Shown here: in pieces, positions 34,157-43,214 of the stretch
How positions within the stretch are numbered: position 1 is the first letter of the stretch
Layout: each line of letters opens with the position of its first letter
NCBI RefSeq assembly: GCF_013433315.1
Contig: NZ_WXVV01000013.1
Span: forward strand, 62,001-126,000
From: Pseudomonas crudilactis
Lineage (GTDB): Bacteria > Pseudomonadota > Gammaproteobacteria > Pseudomonadales > Pseudomonadaceae
Length of the DNA: 64,000 nucleotides
Direction: 5' to 3'
Program-made: the position numbers and the translations under genes
Notes under the pieces: model-generated
What the model was told of the DNA's origin: nothing
What the model saw: the letters and a program-made list of their open reading frames with translations, nothing else
The model's database searches: none

Positions 34157-35712
34157 GAACGCTCCCGCTCGGCAAACAGTGCCTGGACAAAGGGTTCGGC
34201 TTCAAAGGTACGCAAATCGTCGATGCCTTCACCGACGCCGATGTAGCGGATCGGCAGGCCGAACTGCTTGGCCAAAGCGAAAATCACCCCGCCCTTGGCG
34301 GTACCGTCGAGCTTGGTCAGCGCCAGGCCGGTCAGTTCGACGGTCTGGTTGAATTGCTTGGCCTGGTTGATGGCGTTCTGGCCAGTACCGGCGTCGAGCA
34401 CCAGCAGCACTTCGTGCGGCGCGTCGGCGTCGAGCTTGCCGATGACCCGGCGAACCTTTTTCAGCTCTTCCATCAGGTTGTCTTTGGTGTGCAGACGACC
34501 GGCGGTGTCAGCGATCAATACGTCGATGCCACGCGCCTTGGCGGCCTGAACGGCGTCGAAGATCACCGAAGCCGAGTCGGCGCCAGTGTGCTGAGCGATC
34601 ACCGGGATCTTGTTGCGCTCGCCCCAGACCTGCAATTGCTCCACAGCGGCGGCGCGGAAGGTGTCACCGGCGGCGAGCATGACTTTCTTGCCTTCCAGTT
34701 GCAGCTTCTTCGCCAGTTTGCCAATGGTGGTGGTCTTGCCGGCGCCGTTGACGCCCACCACCAGAATCACGAACGGCTTGTTCTGCGAAGCGATTTTCAG
34801 CGGTTGTTCGACCGGTTTGAGCATCGCAGCCAGTTCGGCCTGCAGGGATTTGTACAGCGCGTCGGCGTCGGCCAGCTCTTTGCGGGCGACCTTCTGGGTC
34901 AGACGCTGGATGATTTGCGTGGTGGCTTCGACGCCGACGTCGGCGGTGAGCAGACGGGTTTCGAGGTCATCGAGCAGATCGTCGTCGATGGTTTTGCGGC
35001 CGAGGAACAGGCTGGCCATGCCCTCGCCGATGCTGGCGCTGGTCTTGGACAGGCCTTGTTTAAGACGAGCGAAGAAACCGGCTTTGGTTTCTTCGGTGCG
35101 CGGGGCTTCGACTGGCGCTTCGGCCACCGCTTCAACCGGCACGACTGGAGCAACCGTAACAGGGGCGGGGGCGGGGGCGGGGGCGGATGCAGGTGCAGGT
35201 GCAGGCTCGGGCTCGGGCTGTTGAATGACCGGCGCAACGGGGGCGACAACTACCGGAGCTACAGGCTCAGAAACAATAGGTTCAGCTACAACCGGCGCAG
35301 GCTCGACAACCGGCTCAACCACAGGCGTCGGAGCAACTTCGGGCACAAACGCGGCAGGTGCAGGAATCTCCGGAGTGACGTGCGGCGCAGCTTCTTCAAC
35401 CAACGCCACCGGCTCTTCCGCCACTGGCAAGGTCAACCACGGCTCGGCCGCCGGGGTCAGCGGCAGTTCAGCCGCCACTGGCGCTTCAGGCTCGGGTTCC
35501 GGCTCAACCGGTTGCAGCACCGGCTCGGCAATCGGCAGCACAATCGGTGCCGGCTCTTCTTCTATTACCGGAGCGGGCGCCGGGGCAGGCTCAGGAATCG
35601 CGGGCGGCTGTTCGACGACGGGTTCCTGCGGTTTCTTACGCAGCCATCCGAACAGGCTTTTCTTCTCGCCAGCCGCAGCTGGGGTCTTCTTGTCGTCGTT
35701 GGAACCAAACAT
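34153..35712 (-). CDS. ftsY: FtsY, SRP receptor
   Basis: A 519-residue GTPase that docks signal recognition particle at the membrane. The first 200 residues form a long acidic Pro/Ala/Glu/Val-rich A domain with irregular repeats of PEPAPAPAP, PVVEPVVEP and similar. The NG domain follows (about 215-515): GVNGAGKTTTIGKLAKKL, DTAGRLHTKDNLMEEL, TKLDGTAKGGVIFAL. The NG part is standard; the A domain is low-complexity and likely to vary in length between strains. It leads ftsY-ftsE-ftsX. Confidence 0.96.
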   Translation of the reverse strand: MFGSNDDKKTPAAAGEKKSLFGWLRKKPQEPVVEQPPAIPEPAPAPAPVIEEEPAPIVLPIAEPVLQPVEPEPEPEAPVAAELPLTPAAEPWLTLPVAEEPVALVEEAAPHVTPEIPAPAAFVPEVAPTPVVEPVVEPAPVVAEPIVSEPVAPVVVAPVAPVIQQPEPEPAPAPASAPAPAPAPVTVAPVVPVEAVAEAPVEAPRTEETKAGFFARLKQGLSKTSASIGEGMASLFLGRKTIDDDLLDDLETRLLTADVGVEATTQIIQRLTQKVARKELADADALYKSLQAELAAMLKPVEQPLKIASQNKPFVILVVGVNGAGKTTTIGKLAKKLQLEGKKVMLAAGDTFRAAAVEQLQVWGERNKIPVIAQHTGADSASVIFDAVQAAKARGIDVLIADTAGRLHTKDNLMEELKKVRRVIGKLDADAPHEVLLVLDAGTGQNAINQAKQFNQTVELTGLALTKLDGTAKGGVIFALAKQFGLPIRYIGVGEGIDDLRTFEAEPFVQALFAERERS

Positions 35713-36056
35713 GGAGGACGGCTATCTCACGGTAGCGACGCGCCATAAGGGCGCCCCGGCAAATAAATATTCGATGCAGAACAGACTGTGTTTCATCCAG
35801 CTTGTTCACGCGCAACATTTTGTCGAGGCGCCAGCGGCACCCCAAAGAATCGTATAAACGAAGGACTAAACCGGCAAATTCGGCGAAAAAGCGAAGTTTA
35901 GTCGATAAACCGCAGCTTTCTGCCGCAAACCGATACAGCCGGATCAGGCCCGAAAACCTGATAGGCGTGGTCGCCGGTAAAACGGATCAGTATCCTAGCA
36001 CCCTCTCGCCCGCCGACGCTAAGACCAAGCGGGCAGCCCAACAGGTTAAAAAACGA
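35713..36056. other. Divergent gap ftsY / M16 peptidase
   Basis: 344 bp with no gene I can support. It must hold promoters in both directions. On the plus side TATCCT (35991-35996) is a possible -10 box without a convincing -35. An open frame continuous with the M16 gene starts at 35802 but has no ribosome site and would hide the signal peptide. Confidence 0.5.
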
Positions 36057-37412
36057 ATGAATGCTCTAGCCCGCCGCGCCGCAGGCCTGCTGCTCAGCAC
36101 AGTCTGCCTGCCCCTTTCGGCCCTGGCGGCCGACCCGCAACCGACTCACGAATTCACCCTGGACAACGGCCTCAAGGTCGTCGTGCGCGAAGACCATCGC
36201 GCGCCAGTGGTGGTGTCGCAGGTCTGGTACAAGGTCGGTTCCAGCTACGAAACCCCGGGCCAGACCGGTCTGTCCCACGCACTTGAGCACATGATGTTCA
36301 AGGGCAGTGAGAAAGTCGGCCCCGGCGAAGCGTCATTGATCCTTCGCGATCTGGGCGCCGAAGAGAACGCCTTCACCAGCGACGACTTCACTGCTTATTA
36401 CCAGGTGCTGGCCCGCGACCGCCTGGGCGTAGCCTTTGAACTGGAAGCCGACCGCATGGCCAATCTGCGCCTGCCGGCCGACGAGTTCGCCAAGGAAATC
36501 GAAGTCATCAAGGAAGAGCGCCGCTTGCGTACCGATGACAAGCCGATGTCCAAGGCTTACGAGCGCTACAAGGCCATGGCCTACCCGGCCAGCGGTTACC
36601 ACACGCCGACCATCGGCTGGATGGCCGACCTCGACCGCATGAAAGTCGAAGAGCTGCGCCACTGGTATCAATCCTGGTACGTGCCGAACAACGCCACGCT
36701 GGTAGTGGTCGGTGACGTTACCCCGGACGAAGTGAAAACCCTCGCTCAGCGCTATTTCGGCCCGATCGCCAAGCGCGACGTGCCACCGGCGAAAAAACCA
36801 CTGGAACTGGCTGAACCGGGCGAACGCCAGATCACCCTGCACGTGCAGACTCAGCTACCGAGCCTGATGCTTGGTTTCAACGTGCCGAGCATCGCCACCG
36901 CTGAAGACAAACGCTCAGTCAACGCCTTGCGCCTGATCTCGGCCCTTCTCGACGGTGGCTACAGCGGTCGCATCCCGACGCAACTGGAGCGCGGCGAAGA
37001 GCTGGTCTCCGGCGGTTCGTCGAGCTACGACGCCTACACCCGTGGCGACAGCCTGTTCACCCTGTCGGCAACCCCGAACACGCAGAAGAAAAAGACCATG
37101 GCGCAAGCCGAGGCCGGTCTGTGGAAACTGCTCGAACAGTTGAAAACCACCGCACCTTCCGCTGAAGAACTGGAACGTGTGCGCGCGCAAGTGATCGCCG
37201 GTCTGGTGTTCGAACGTGATTCGATCACCAGCCAGGCCACCGCAATTGGTCAACTCGAGACCGTAGGCCTGTCGTGGAAACTGATGGACACCGAACTGGC
37301 CGATCTGGAAAGCGTGACCCCGCAAGACATCCAGAACGCTGCCAAGCTGTATTTCACCCGCGAACGTCTCAGCGTCGCCCACGTCCTGCCACTGGAGACG
37401 ACTCATGAGTGA
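36057..37412 (+). CDS. M16 family zinc peptidase, catalytic subunit
   Basis: A 451-residue periplasmic metallopeptidase. Signal peptide (MNALARRAAGLLLSTVCLPL, cut near ALAA-DPQ); inverted zinc motif HxxEH at SHALEHMMFKGS and the distal Glu in GAEENAFTSDDFTAYYQV region. One M16 half is active and a second, related chain usually supplies substrate binding; the next gene fits that. The substrate is unknown. The start is ATG 36057. The stop overlaps the next gene by 8 nt. Confidence 0.92.
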   Translation: MNALARRAAGLLLSTVCLPLSALAADPQPTHEFTLDNGLKVVVREDHRAPVVVSQVWYKVGSSYETPGQTGLSHALEHMMFKGSEKVGPGEASLILRDLGAEENAFTSDDFTAYYQVLARDRLGVAFELEADRMANLRLPADEFAKEIEVIKEERRLRTDDKPMSKAYERYKAMAYPASGYHTPTIGWMADLDRMKVEELRHWYQSWYVPNNATLVVVGDVTPDEVKTLAQRYFGPIAKRDVPPAKKPLELAEPGERQITLHVQTQLPSLMLGFNVPSIATAEDKRSVNALRLISALLDGGYSGRIPTQLERGEELVSGGSSSYDAYTRGDSLFTLSATPNTQKKKTMAQAEAGLWKLLEQLKTTAPSAEELERVRAQVIAGLVFERDSITSQATAIGQLETVGLSWKLMDTELADLESVTPQDIQNAAKLYFTRERLSVAHVLPLETTHE

Positions 37413-38895
37413 GCGCAAAACCCCACGTCTGATGCTGCTCGGCCTGATCGCCATTGCGGTGATCGGCTCGACGGCTTTCTATCTGTCGCCAAGCGCTGAC
37501 AGCAAGGCCAGCGAAGCCCTCGACAACGCCAAGTCCAGCCAAAAGCTGCAATCGCTGACCGAACTCGACGGCAAAGCGCCGGCCAGCCGCAAACTCGACG
37601 TACAGACCTGGAGCACCGCCGCAGGCGCCAAAGTGCTGTTCGTCGAAGCCCATGAGTTGCCGATGTTCGACATGCGCCTGATCTTCGCCGCTGGCAGCAG
37701 CCAGGACGGCAGCGCCTCGGGTCTGGCGGTGCTGACCAACGCCATGCTCAACGAAGGTGTCGCCGGCAAAGACGTCGGCGCCATCGCTCAAGGCTTTGAA
37801 GGCCTCGGTGCAGACTTCGGCAACGGTGCGTTCAAGGACATGGCGCTGGCTTCGTTGCGCAGTCTGAGTGCCACCGACAAACGTGAACCGGCGCTGAAGC
37901 TGTTCGCGGAAGTGGTTGGCAAACCGACCTTCCCGGCCGACTCTTTCGCACGCATCAAGAACCAGATGCTCGCCGGTTTCGAGTACCAGAAACAGAACCC
38001 CGGCAAACTCGCCAGCCTTGAGCTGATGAAGCGTCTGTATGGCGATCACCCGTACGCGCATTCGAGCGACGGCAATCCGCAGAGCGTGCCAAAGATCACT
38101 CTCGCGCAATTGCGTGAGTTCCACGCCAAGGCTTACGCCGCTGGCAACGTGGTGATCGCGCTGGTCGGCGACCTGTCGCGTGCGGAAGCCGAGGCGATTG
38201 CCAATCAGGTTTCTTCTGCCCTGCCGAAAGGCCCGGCGCTGGCGAAGATCGCTCAGCCGCAAGAGCCGAAAGCCAGCATCAACCATATCGAGTTCCCGTC
38301 GAAGCAGACCAATCTGATGCTCGCCCAACTGGGCATCGACCGCGACGATCCGGATTACGCGGCGCTGTCGATGGGTAACCAGATCCTCGGAGGCGGCGGT
38401 TTCGGCACACGCCTGATGAGCGAAGTGCGTGAGAAGCGCGGCCTGACCTACGGCGTGTACTCGGCTTTCAGCCCGATGCAGGCGCGCGGCCCGTTCATGA
38501 TCAATCTTCAGACCCGCGCGGAAATGAGCGAAGGCACCCTGAAACTGGTGCAGGACGTACTCGCCGACTACCTGAAAACCGGGCCGACGCAGAAGGAACT
38601 CGACGACGCCAAACGTGAACTCGCCGGCAGCTTCCCACTGTCCACCGCGAGCAATGCCGATATCGTCGGCCAACTCGGCGCGATGGGCTTCTATAATCTG
38701 CCGTTGAGCTATCTGGACGACTTCATGCGTCAGTCGCAAAGCCTGACCGTGGAACAAGTCCGCGACGCCCTGAACAAACACCTGAGCACGGACAAAATGG
38801 TCATCGTCACCGCTGGCCCGACCGTGCCGCAAAAGCCGTTACCGGCCCCATCTGATAAACCTGCCGAGCAACCGCTCGGGGTTCCGGAGCATTAA
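37405..38895 (+). CDS. M16 family protein, non-catalytic subunit
   Basis: A 496-residue relative of the preceding peptidase. Where that protein has HALEH, this one reads SGLAVLTNAMLNEG, so the zinc ligands are missing. An N-terminal membrane segment (LLGLIAIAVIGSTAFYL) probably anchors it to the inner membrane. C-terminal M16 features (GGGGFGTRLMSEVREKRGLTY split as GGGGFGTRLMSEV and REKRGLTY) are kept. It likely forms a heterodimer with the upstream protein, as in mitochondrial MPP and other M16B pairs. Confidence 0.9.
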   Translation: MSERKTPRLMLLGLIAIAVIGSTAFYLSPSADSKASEALDNAKSSQKLQSLTELDGKAPASRKLDVQTWSTAAGAKVLFVEAHELPMFDMRLIFAAGSSQDGSASGLAVLTNAMLNEGVAGKDVGAIAQGFEGLGADFGNGAFKDMALASLRSLSATDKREPALKLFAEVVGKPTFPADSFARIKNQMLAGFEYQKQNPGKLASLELMKRLYGDHPYAHSSDGNPQSVPKITLAQLREFHAKAYAAGNVVIALVGDLSRAEAEAIANQVSSALPKGPALAKIAQPQEPKASINHIEFPSKQTNLMLAQLGIDRDDPDYAALSMGNQILGGGGFGTRLMSEVREKRGLTYGVYSAFSPMQARGPFMINLQTRAEMSEGTLKLVQDVLADYLKTGPTQKELDDAKRELAGSFPLSTASNADIVGQLGAMGFYNLPLSYLDDFMRQSQSLTVEQVRDALNKHLSTDKMVIVTAGPTVPQKPLPAPSDKPAEQPLGVPEH

Positions 38896-39509
38896 TGGCA
38901 ACTCGTTCCCCTAAAAAGCCTGCGCACAACGTCCACAACGGTGTGAACCAGTTGCGCATCATTGGCGGCCAATGGCGCAGCCGCAAGCTGAGCTTCCCCG
39001 ACGCGCCGGGCCTGCGCCCGACGCCGGACCGCGTGCGTGAAACCCTGTTCAACTGGCTGGCGCCGTACGTTGAAGGGGCCAAGGTGCTCGACCCGTTCGC
39101 CGGCAGCGGCGCACTGTTTCTCGAAGCACTGTCCCGCGGCGCGGCCATGGGTCAGGCGCTGGACGCCAGCAACATCGCCGTCTCCAGCCTGAAGGAACAC
39201 CTCGGCACCCTGCGCTGCACCAACGGTCAGGTGCAGACGGCGGACGCGCTGCGTTATCTGGAAACCCAGACCGCCAGCGCGTTCGACCTGGTATTCCTCG
39301 ACCCGCCGTTCAATCAGAACCTGCTGCCGGCCGTTTGCACCTTGCTCGAAGAGCGTCAGTGGCTGGCGCCCGATTCGTGGATCTACACTGAAAGCGAAAC
39401 AGCGCCATCGACGCTGGGCCTGCCGGGCAACTGGCGCCTGCACCGCGAGCAGAAATCCGGCCGGGTTTACTACGCGCTGTGGCAACGTACGGCAGAGATC
39501 GCCGGTTAA
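38895..39509 (+). CDS. rsmD: 16S rRNA (guanine966-N2)-methyltransferase
   Basis: A 204-residue SAM enzyme that methylates G966 of 16S rRNA. RIIGGQWRSRKLSFPD, the SAM site VLDPFAGSGALFLEAL and catalytic LVFLDPPFNQNLL are diagnostic. The start overlaps the previous stop by one base (TAATG). A GC-rich hairpin without T-run (39527-39553) follows in the gap to the next gene. Confidence 0.95.
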   Translation: MATRSPKKPAHNVHNGVNQLRIIGGQWRSRKLSFPDAPGLRPTPDRVRETLFNWLAPYVEGAKVLDPFAGSGALFLEALSRGAAMGQALDASNIAVSSLKEHLGTLRCTNGQVQTADALRYLETQTASAFDLVFLDPPFNQNLLPAVCTLLEERQWLAPDSWIYTESETAPSTLGLPGNWRLHREQKSGRVYYALWQRTAEIAG

Positions 39510-39572
39510 CCGACCGGTCTGAATCAGCGGCGCCCCTTCCAATGGGGTCGCCGCTCTGCATCGAGAACCATC

Positions 39573-40568
39573 GTGTCCGCCTCTTCAGAACGCTTCACCC
39601 CCGCCCTCGGCCTCGGCAATCCGCACCTGCAAACCTTGTGGGGGCCGCTGTGGCGCAAAACCGTGCATATCGAACGTGAACGCGAACGCCTGTGGCTTGA
39701 GGATGGCGACTTTCTCGACCTCGACTGGCACGGCCCGCATACCGCCGATGCGCCACTGGTGCTGGTGCTGCATGGGCTGACCGGCTCGTCCAATTCGCCT
39801 TATGTAGCAGGTATCCAAAAGGCCTTGGCCGATCAAGGCTGGGCCAGTGTCGCGCTGAACTGGCGCGGCTGCTCGGGCGAACCGAATCTGCTGCCGCGCA
39901 GCTACCACTCCGGTGCCAGCGAAGACCTCGCTGAAACCATCAGGCACCTGCGCGCCAAGCGACCACTGGCACCGTTGTATGCCGTCGGCTACTCCCTCGG
40001 CGGTAACGTGCTGCTCAAACATCTTGGGGAAACCGGCAGCGCCAGTGGCGTACTCGGCGCGGTGGCGGTGTCGGTGCCGTTTCGCCTTGATCAATGCGCC
40101 GACCGTATCGGTCAGGGATTTTCCAAGGTCTATCAGGCGCACTTCATGCGCGAGATGGTCGCCTACATCAAGAACAAGCAACGGCAGTTCCAGCATGACG
40201 GACGCGAGGATGGCCTCGCGGCACTGGCAGCGCTTGGCTCACTGGACAACATGCGTACGTTCTGGGATTTCGATGGCCGGGTGACGGCGCCGCTACATGG
40301 TTTCAACGATGCCGAGGATTACTACCGGCGCGCATCGAGCCGCTATTTCCTCGGCGAGATTCGCACCCCGACCCTGATCATTCAGGCGGCAGACGATCCA
40401 TTCGTATTCCCGCACAGCTTGCCCCAGGCTGATGAACTGTCGGCCTCAACCGCATTTGAGTTGCAGCCACGCGGCGGGCACGTCGGTTTCGTCGACGGCT
40501 CAGTGCGCCAACCCGGCTACTACCTCGAACGCCGCATCCCGCAATGGCTGGCCAGCTTGCCCGCATGA
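39573..40568 (+). CDS. YheT family alpha/beta-hydrolase
   Basis: A 331-residue hydrolase of the YheT/ABHD1-3 group (AB hydrolase 4 family). Nucleophile Ser in VGYSLGGNVLLKHLG, start motif LGNPHLQTLWGPLWR, LVLHGLTGSSNSPYV oxyanion region and the C-terminal His in RGGHVGFVDG complete the triad pattern. The substrate is not known for bacteria. It overlaps the AraC gene by 4 nt. Confidence 0.92.
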   Translation: MSASSERFTPALGLGNPHLQTLWGPLWRKTVHIERERERLWLEDGDFLDLDWHGPHTADAPLVLVLHGLTGSSNSPYVAGIQKALADQGWASVALNWRGCSGEPNLLPRSYHSGASEDLAETIRHLRAKRPLAPLYAVGYSLGGNVLLKHLGETGSASGVLGAVAVSVPFRLDQCADRIGQGFSKVYQAHFMREMVAYIKNKQRQFQHDGREDGLAALAALGSLDNMRTFWDFDGRVTAPLHGFNDAEDYYRRASSRYFLGEIRTPTLIIQAADDPFVFPHSLPQADELSASTAFELQPRGGHVGFVDGSVRQPGYYLERRIPQWLASLPA

Positions 40569-41407
40569 GTGATCAGGGCGAGTCGATCCGCTTCTGGCAA
40601 ACCGCGGCGCTGGCCGGGGTCGAATTGTTGTCGGCGCGCTACATCGAGCAGCGTTTTGCCCCGCATGTGCACGACGGCTTCGTGATCGGCATGATCATGG
40701 CCGGTGCCCAGCGCTATCGCTATCGCGGCGCCGAACATCTGGCCGGCAGCGGCACACTGGTGTTGATCAATCCGGACGAATTGCACACCGGGCATAAAGG
40801 CACTGAGGATGGCTGGCTGTATCGGGCGTTTTATCCCGACACCTCGCAAATCGTTTCATTGCTGGATGAGCTGGAGTTGTCCACCACCAACCTGCCGGCG
40901 TTCGGCGCCACGCTGTATCGCGATGCGGATCTGGTCAACGGCTTTGCGCAGTTGCACCGCCTGCTCGAAAGCCCGGCCACCGCACTGCAACAGCAAACGG
41001 TGTGGCGCGAAATGATGTTGTTGCTGTTGCAGCGCCATGCGGCAGTGGCGGTGCCCGGTCGAGCCGGCAAAGAACACCGCGCGGTGCTGTTGGGCAAAGA
41101 ACTGCTGCACGCGCAACTGGCAGCGCCACCGTCACTGGAGGAACTGGCGGCGGCGGTCAATCTGTCGCCCTTCCATTTCGCCCGCGTGTTCCGCCGCGCC
41201 ACCGGCATGCCGCCGCACACTTGGCTGATGCAGCAGCGCATCGCCCAGGCGCGCGCACTTCTGCAACACGGCTGCCTGCCCGTGGAGGTCGCCACGCAAC
41301 TGGGTTTTGCCGATCAGAGCCATTTGAGCCGGCAGTTCAAGCAGGCTTATGGTGTTGGGCCCGCCGCTTACCGTAGCGCCCGACAGCTTCCTTCAGACAA
41401 CGAATAA
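40565..41407 (+). CDS. AraC family regulator (cupin sensor)
   Basis: A 280-residue transcription regulator. The N-terminal half is a cupin-like AraC ligand domain (HVHDGFVIGMIMAGAQRYRY, then GTLVLINPDELHTG); the C-terminal 100 residues hold two helix-turn-helix units (LEELAAAVNLSPFHFARVFR and VEVATQLGFADQSHLSRQFK). The target is unknown; the tight overlap with the hydrolase gene suggests cotranscription, not necessarily regulation of it. ATG at 40565 is used rather than the frame start at 40544. Confidence 0.92.
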   Translation: MSDQGESIRFWQTAALAGVELLSARYIEQRFAPHVHDGFVIGMIMAGAQRYRYRGAEHLAGSGTLVLINPDELHTGHKGTEDGWLYRAFYPDTSQIVSLLDELELSTTNLPAFGATLYRDADLVNGFAQLHRLLESPATALQQQTVWREMMLLLLQRHAAVAVPGRAGKEHRAVLLGKELLHAQLAAPPSLEELAAAVNLSPFHFARVFRRATGMPPHTWLMQQRIAQARALLQHGCLPVEVATQLGFADQSHLSRQFKQAYGVGPAAYRSARQLPSDNE

Positions 41408-41410
41408 CCA

Positions 41411-41502
41411 ATGTGGGAGCGAGCCTGCTCGCGAAAGCGGTTGTTCATTCAACATTAATGTCGACTGATCCGACGCCTTCGCGAGCAGGCTCGCTCCCAC
41501 AG
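41411..41502. repeat. REP pair (inverted)
   Basis: Arms ATGTGGGAGCGAGCCTGCTC (41411) and TTCGCGAGCAGGCTCGCTCC (41479) between the convergent AraC and sulfurtransferase genes; loop about 42 nt. Confidence 0.85.
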
Positions 41503-41509
41503 GTATTGG

Positions 41510-42364
41510 TTATTCGCCGGTGGCGATACCGCGCGAAGGCTGGTTGATCCACTCGCTCCACGACCCGGCATACAACGAACCCAACGGATAACCCGCCAGA
41601 CACAACGCAAACAGGTTGTGACACGCCGTCACGCCAGAACCGCAATAGGCAACCAGATCCTCTGGCGAACGTTCACCGATCTTGGCGGCAAAACGCTGTT
41701 TGAGCTGTTCCGCTGACAGGAATAGCCCATCGCTGCCGAGGTTGTCGGTGAACGCCGCGCATTGCGCACCGGGAATGTGCCCGGCCACCGAATCGATCGG
41801 TTCCACTTCACCCTTGAAGCGCGGTAGGGCGCGGGCATCGATCAAGGTCAACCCAGATTGGCCAAGACGCTTTTGCAATTTTTCGGCGCTGATCAGCAAG
41901 CTCATGTCCGGTTGACCACTGAAGTTGCCACGCGCAACCGTCGACGCATCCAGACTCAGCGGCAACCCCGCCGCGTGCCACGCCTTGAGCCCGCCATCCA
42001 GAATGAACACACGGTCACGCTTGCCCAGCCACGCCAGCAACCACCACGCCCGCGCGGCATAGGCACCGGGGCCGTCGTCATACAGAACCACTTCGCTGTC
42101 ATTGTTGATGCCCCAGGCTTGCAGACGCTCGATCAACGCCGCCGGCTCGGGCAATGGATGACGACCGGTCACGCCTTTGACCACGGTGCCGCTGAGGTCA
42201 CGCTCAAGGTCGGCGAAGCTCGCCCCGTCAATGTGCCCCTCGGCATAGCTGCGCTGACCGTAGTCCGGGTCTTCGAGGGCAAAACGACAATCGAGAATCA
42301 CCAGCCCCGGCTGCGCCTTGCGGGCATCCAGTGCTTGGGGGCTGATCAGTTGCGCAATCGGCAT
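41510..42364 (-). CDS. sseA: 3-Mercaptopyruvate/thiosulfate sulfurtransferase
   Basis: A 284-residue two-domain rhodanese. The inactive first domain has LVILDCRFALEDPDYG and the second carries the active Cys in AYCGSGVTACHN; the CGSGVT loop is the mercaptopyruvate sulfurtransferase type (thiosulfate rhodaneses usually have CRKGVT). It moves sulfane sulfur to a thiol acceptor or cyanide. It shares no overlap with the TetR gene 32 bp upstream, but both read on the minus strand and may be cotranscribed. Confidence 0.9.
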   Translation of the reverse strand: MPIAQLISPQALDARKAQPGLVILDCRFALEDPDYGQRSYAEGHIDGASFADLERDLSGTVVKGVTGRHPLPEPAALIERLQAWGINNDSEVVLYDDGPGAYAARAWWLLAWLGKRDRVFILDGGLKAWHAAGLPLSLDASTVARGNFSGQPDMSLLISAEKLQKRLGQSGLTLIDARALPRFKGEVEPIDSVAGHIPGAQCAAFTDNLGSDGLFLSAEQLKQRFAAKIGERSPEDLVAYCGSGVTACHNLFALCLAGYPLGSLYAGSWSEWINQPSRGIATGE

Positions 42365-42396
42365 AGCGAGCTCCTGAGGAATTTCAACAGAACGGT

Positions 42397-43068
42397 TTAT
42401 TTCACGTCTTCAAGGGCTTGGGCCAGCGGTACGTAGAACTCCTCGAACAACGCATTGACCTCATCACGCGCCTGTTCAGTGACAAACCCGGCTTCCAGCA
42501 CCAGCACCTGGTACACGCCACGTTTAATGGCCTGCTCACTGAGGTGGTTGGAGTTTTCGCGGGTGGTGCACAGGAAGCGCACCCACGACGTCAGGATGAT
42601 CCAGGCATTGAGGGTCAGGGATTCGATCTGCACGCGATCCATGTCGAGGATCCCGGCGGCGACAAAACCTTCGTAGATCGCCGCGCCCTGAATCACGCAG
42701 CGCTGGGAAAAGCGCCGATAACGGGCGGCCAGCTCCGGGTCGCTGTCGAGCAGATGCTCCAGATCGCGGTGCAGAAAGCGGTAGCGCCACATCGCCGAGA
42801 GCAATTCCTTGAGATAGAAACGCTTGTCCTCGACCGTCGCCGCACGCCCCTGCGGCGGGCGCAGAAAGCTGTCCACGAGGCTTTCGTACTCACTGAACAA
42901 CACGGCGATGATCGCCTGCTTGTTGGGGAAGTGGTAGTACAGATTGCCCGGAGAAATCTCCATGTGAGCGGCAATGTGATTGGTGCTGATGCTGCGCTCG
43001 CCCTGCTGATTGAACAGCTCAAGGCTGTTCAGCACGATACGCTCGCTGGTTTTTATTCGTGGGGCCAT
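42397..43068 (-). CDS. TetR family regulator
   Basis: A 223-residue repressor-type protein with an N-terminal TetR helix-turn-helix (RIVLNSLELFNQQGERSIST then AAHMEISPGNLYYHFPNKQA) and a helical ligand/dimer domain. It is divergent from the aldehyde dehydrogenase gene, 146 bp away, and likely controls it and the GMC genes beyond. The gap contains AT-rich sequence (43130-43200) including TTTGACTTTCTAGAGCATAG, a possible operator/promoter region. Confidence 0.9.
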   Translation of the reverse strand: MAPRIKTSERIVLNSLELFNQQGERSISTNHIAAHMEISPGNLYYHFPNKQAIIAVLFSEYESLVDSFLRPPQGRAATVEDKRFYLKELLSAMWRYRFLHRDLEHLLDSDPELAARYRRFSQRCVIQGAAIYEGFVAAGILDMDRVQIESLTLNAWIILTSWVRFLCTTRENSNHLSEQAIKRGVYQVLVLEAGFVTEQARDEVNALFEEFYVPLAQALEDVK

Positions 43069-43214
43069 GGCTTGAGCTTTAATTCAGAGTGCGTTGGGGG
43101 GCATCTTACGACCTAACCGGAAATGGATAAAACAATGCTGTGCAAGGAAGTCATTTGACTTTCTAGAGCATAGACTCTAAAAAGTTCATCACTACAATAA
43201 ATCCGGAGCAGACC

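Noticed and set aside
35802..36056. N-terminal extension of the M16 peptidase
   Set aside because: The open frame continues upstream but has no start with ribosome site, and the signal peptide begins exactly at ATG 36057.
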